Shown: one piece after another, positions 60,592 through 64,000 of the stretch
How the letters are laid out: every line of letters begins with the position of its first letter
Numbering within the stretch: position 1 is the first letter of the stretch
Assembly (NCBI GenBank): GCA_034509925.1
Contig: CM067534.1
Span: forward strand, 4,198,001-4,262,000
DNA length: 64,000 bases
DNA from: Hirudinaria manillensis
Taxonomy: Eukaryota > Annelida > Clitellata > Hirudinida > Hirudinidae
Direction: 5' to 3'
Translations under genes and position numbers: made by a program
The notes under the pieces: model-generated
What the model was told of the DNA's origin: nothing
The model's input: the letters and a program-made list of their open reading frames with translations, nothing else
Database searches by the model: none

Positions 60592-63500
60592 ATGAGTGGG
60601 CAGGACATTTTCCAGAAAAACTTTCTCCCATTATGGAGAGATTTTCTGAACAATTGGTATCACCACCTTACTCGTGTCATACGTCCCAGATTCTTCTACA
60701 GTTATTTGAGAGCAAAAGGAATTTTCACTGTTGATGACGAAGAACTCGTTGAAAATACATATGTAACAACAGCCATGAAAGCAGGTTATATATTTTTTAA
60801 ATAAAAATATAGACCTGTGAGTTTTAAGCAATGCATTCTAAGCAATACATTACTAAGGAATATTTTTAGGTTGTCTTATTGACACTGTATCCACCAAAGG
60901 GGAAAAGGGATTCATCGCTTTTATGGAGGTCGTTGAATATTCGTATCCTGATTTGTTCAGGACTCTCACAAATCTCATCCCTAGACGCCCACCTGAATGT
61001 ATGTATTTGCTCCACGATTTCATTTTTATATGCACACCAACTTAAAAACATTTTGTAGATGGTGCTTTGCATTATGTTATTGTAACTTAATGATTTCTAA
61101 GCATATCAGGCTACAACTCGGGTCTCTATTACTGATCACCTGTTGGAGTGTTTATCATCATTGCAAGAATCTTTAAGAGAAAAGAGAGAAAACTTGGAAC
61201 ATATGCAGACTACTATATACATTATGAAAGTAAGGAAATCAGAATTTTTACTGATTTGATAATGAATTTTTTTTACTAATAATGGATTTTAAAAAATAAA
61301 TTTTCATGTCTTCCCCTCAGATATTCTTATATTTATAATTTTTAAATTATACATGTTTTAATTTTAAAGTATATCTGTCAGCATTTATCATGGATATTTG
61401 TTATGATTTGTGATAATCTTAATGCCACAAAGTGATTAATTAACTATTACTATTTTCCACCATTGTTAACATCTCTGCTAATCATATTAAGTCATATTGA
61501 AATTGACCAGAAATGGTTTTGTAGCAATTTAGCTCATAAGCAATTATTTTTCTACAGGGGTTTATTTCAATGTTAGTATAATTTTGTACTTTTGCAGGCT
61601 GAATTTGACAATGAATTAAAATGCCAATATGATAAGATTGAGATACTCACAAGAGAAAATGGTAATTACATATTCACAATTTTGATGTGTCTTATTGCCT
61701 GAAAGCATAAAATCTGTTTTTGACTCATATGATCGATACAACTTATTTGGTTATAATTTTTAAAACAATCATAATTTTTAAAAGATAAATTAAAGATGGC
61801 ATTATCGGAGATGGAAAACAAAACATCCAATGAAATTAATTCCGCGAAACTTCAAAAGGATCAAAAGATGAAGGACGAATCGAAAACGATTCAGCAACTG
61901 AAGGAGGACAGGGACAAGGTGATAATGTTCAGTGATATCATATGAGCCTCTGTCTGATAATCATTTAGTTTTAATATTTATAAGGCATGGGTTTTTTTTA
62001 TACAAATTATTGTATAATACATTATTGTCATTAAACTAGGGTAATTATAGGTACTATTATAATTATAAGTAATAAGGTAATTATAAGTGCTATTGCTGTT
62101 ATAATTATAAGTATTGTTCTAATTCTAATTATCGTTATTAATTCACTTTACTGTTTGCAAGTTGTGGCACTTTCCCAGCACATTTTGGCAAAAAGTCATT
62201 GTGACTATTTTTGTTGCTGGTTTTCTTGGAAATGGGATAGAATTGGGTGACTTGATGCCTTCGTTAGTGATGTGTAGAGCAGTGAAATGTTAAATGAAAT
62301 ACTTAATAATTACCTATTAATTTTTATTAAATAAGAAATTTTAATAAAATTTAAATGAATTGCTTGACTTTTAGTTTATGCATTTGTTTACTATAATGAT
62401 GTTTATGTCATAATGGCCGTTATTTATCTTGAGTGTCGGTAACTTTATTTTAGTGCAAGTTGTTGTACGAAGAACTTCAACAGAAGTACAAAGATGAACA
62501 GAAAACAAACAAGAAGCTGGAGACTGAATGCCATCAGTACTTGGAGAAGTACAATGAGGTCGTAGACATCATGGGAAAGTTGGAGAAGGAGATTATGGAG
62601 CAGAAAGTCCACAATTTTCCTTCCAATCAAGTAAAACTATTCACTTATCAGATACTTATCGTTTAATTTCTTTTGCAATCTCTCTATTGGAATATTGAGA
62701 TTTATTCTGTTTCTGTGCTTCTGTGTTTTTTTTTAAAGTTATTATCTTATTATAAAATTTATATTAAATTTAAAGTCACCAGGCAGTTATTGACTCATTG
62801 TAGTATTCAAGAAAAATGAGAGAAATGAAGAAGAGTAGAGGGAGTAACAATGGTAAATAGATTACATTGAATATTATTCTATTATTATTATTATTATTAT
62901 TATTATTGTTGTTGATGTTGAAAAATTTATTCATATCGTCATGTTTTGCAGAAAAAATTCCAGGACGAAGGCATGCAACCGTGTTTCCAGCCTTTCCTCC
63001 GTTGCTCGTGTATCCACCACATTGCATCCGAAAAGAAGTCAATGAGGTCATTGCAAAGCACTTCGGGAGAATCCCATCAGGTTGTTGATGAAGTTTGCGT
63101 TTGTAAACAAAGAAGCTCTCGGGTCGGGGAACCATATGGTTCGGTCAATCCTGACAGCAAAAAGTTTGAAGATTGCTGTTTATCCATACTAAAGTGGCAT
63201 CCCAATAATATTAGGAGCCATTTTATGGATTGCTGAATTTATAAATTTACTGATAATTTATTGAGATTCTTTATTTTATATTTTGTAAACTTTCATTCAG
63301 ATATTGTGACATCCAACGATGAATTGGTGGAACTTCTGAAAGTTAGGGAGGTACTCGACTATGAAAAGACAGACAGTGGCTATAAGTGCATTAGAAACAG
63401 CCAGCTAAGACAAGTATGGCCTACGACCAGTTTATTACTTCGATTCACATTTGTGACTGTAACCATTGCTAATTGAATAAATAATAAAGGTGTTTTATTC

Positions 63501-64000
63501 ATGATTGGATCGATCAATTGTTTGAAATGAGATGTAATCTTTTTGCTTCTTGAAGATGGAAAAAACAGCACTGCTCGAGATACCCGTGACGTTTATTGCT
63601 TACTTTGCAAGAGCCAACATCAAACCGATTATTGTCGTCATCAAGTTTCTGAATGACAAAACACCTTTGTGAGTCGTTATGATTTAAAAGTTTTGCGTGG
63701 CGTCCCATAAGTAAAGTTTTGATTCTTTGCTTTTGATAATTCTTGCATTCTAATGGCTGACAAAGTATTCACAAAACATATCAGTGAGGGTAAGACATTG
63801 CTATTCACTGGGCAACATAATTATTTTATTACTGTTAATGATTTGATAATTCTCTATGATTTAGTACTGCAACACTTTAGTATCTTTTATCTTTTAGAGA
63901 GGAAGAAGAGCATCTTAAAAGAGAAGGCTTTGATTATAGTAGGTGTTATTTATTAATAAATATTATTTAATAAATATTATTTAATAAATATTATTTAACA
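60592..64000 (+). CDS. CARD and coiled-coil protein, CARMA/CARD9-like (3' end outside window)
   Basis: Predicted signalling scaffold. Starts MSGQDIFQKNFLPLWRDFLN at 60592. Residues about 10-105 form a caspase-recruitment domain: RVIRPRFFYSYLRAKGIFTV, DDEELVENT, then GCLIDTVSTKGEKGFIAFME and YPDLFRTLTN. This matches CARD9/10/11/14 rather than death domains. Following exons, in phase after acceptors at 61104 and 61786, give a long coiled coil (LLECLSSLQESLREKRENLE, YDKIEILTREN, QKMKDESKTIQQLKEDRDK, YEELQQKYKDEQKTNKKLE). Further exons (63301-63414, 63556-63669 and one at 63898) read SNDELVELLKVREVLDYEK, LLEIPVTFIAYFARANIKPI and EEEEHLKREGFDYS, which recall the guanylate-kinase-like end of CARMA or DLG5. 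An optional exon at 62808-62853 changes the frame downstream, so 62950-63240 is uncertain. Confidence 0.75.
62877..62917. repeat. (TTA)n microsatellite in an intron of the CARD gene
   Basis: About 13 TTA/TTG units just upstream of a TTTTGCAG splice acceptor. Confidence 0.9.
63955..63996. repeat. 14-bp tandem repeat, three perfect copies at the window edge
   Basis: AATAAATATTATTT repeated three times, ending 4 bp before the window boundary; the array may continue beyond. It lies in an intron just after the last visible CARD-gene exon. Confidence 0.95.

Noticed and set aside
1..64000. tRNA, rRNA, snRNA genes and CRISPR arrays
   Set aside because: I looked for tRNA T-loop motifs, rRNA-like and snRNA-like blocks and regularly spaced repeats and saw none I could support; tRNAscan-SE and Rfam searches would settle this.

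Overview
This is a gene-dense, AT-rich stretch of an invertebrate animal genome. Coding regions are split by spliceosomal introns, many only 60-130 bp long, and the proteins are animal-type: an NK-2 class homeodomain, synaptogyrin, ATMIN/ASCIZ, BRCC36, a MARVEL protein and a CARD protein. I could not place the species more closely. Because genes are split, most calls were made by following conserved protein segments across GT-AG junctions in a consistent phase.

Layout, left to right: 3' part of a DDX5/DDX17 RNA helicase (+, cut by the window edge); a 13-exon ASH2 histone methyltransferase subunit lacking the usual C-terminal DPY30-binding helix (+); a protein ending in a small heat shock (alpha-crystallin) domain (-); about 4 kb with no recognised gene but a pair of AP-1-like sites; a DH-PH RhoGEF (-); a 1.37-kb Merlin/IS1595-like DNA transposon with very long inverted repeats, a broken transposase and a second insertion in its left arm; ATMIN (+) tail-to-tail with CMC2 (-); CMC2 head-to-head with DAP3/MRPS29 (+); a four-finger C2H2 protein (+); glycine C-acetyltransferase GCAT (-, with a GC-AG intron); a fuseless-like membrane protein (-); BRCC36 deubiquitinase (-); eIF3L (-) head-to-head with ATAD3 (+); a WDR27-like WD40 protein (+); an unrecognised highly charged protein (-); an NK-2 homeobox gene (-); synaptogyrin (+) tail-to-tail with WDR74 (-); and, head-to-head with WDR74, a CARD/coiled-coil protein (+) running off the right edge.

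The genes are mostly housekeeping: transcription and chromatin (DDX5/17, ASH2, ATMIN, zinc finger, homeobox), mitochondria (CMC2, DAP3, GCAT, ATAD3), translation and ribosome biogenesis (eIF3L, WDR74), ubiquitin signalling (BRCC36), synaptic membranes (synaptogyrin, fuseless-like) and Rho or CARD signalling. There is no operon logic. The arrangements that matter are shared promoters (CMC2/DAP3, eIF3L/ATAD3, WDR74/CARD) and abutting 3' ends (ATMIN/CMC2). The most notable items are the ATMIN-CMC2 linkage, which matches human 16q23, the nested transposon, the C-terminally shortened ASH2, the CARD protein with a possible guanylate-kinase-like end, and a His in place of the conserved Asp of helicase motif V. 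I found no clearly new molecular system.
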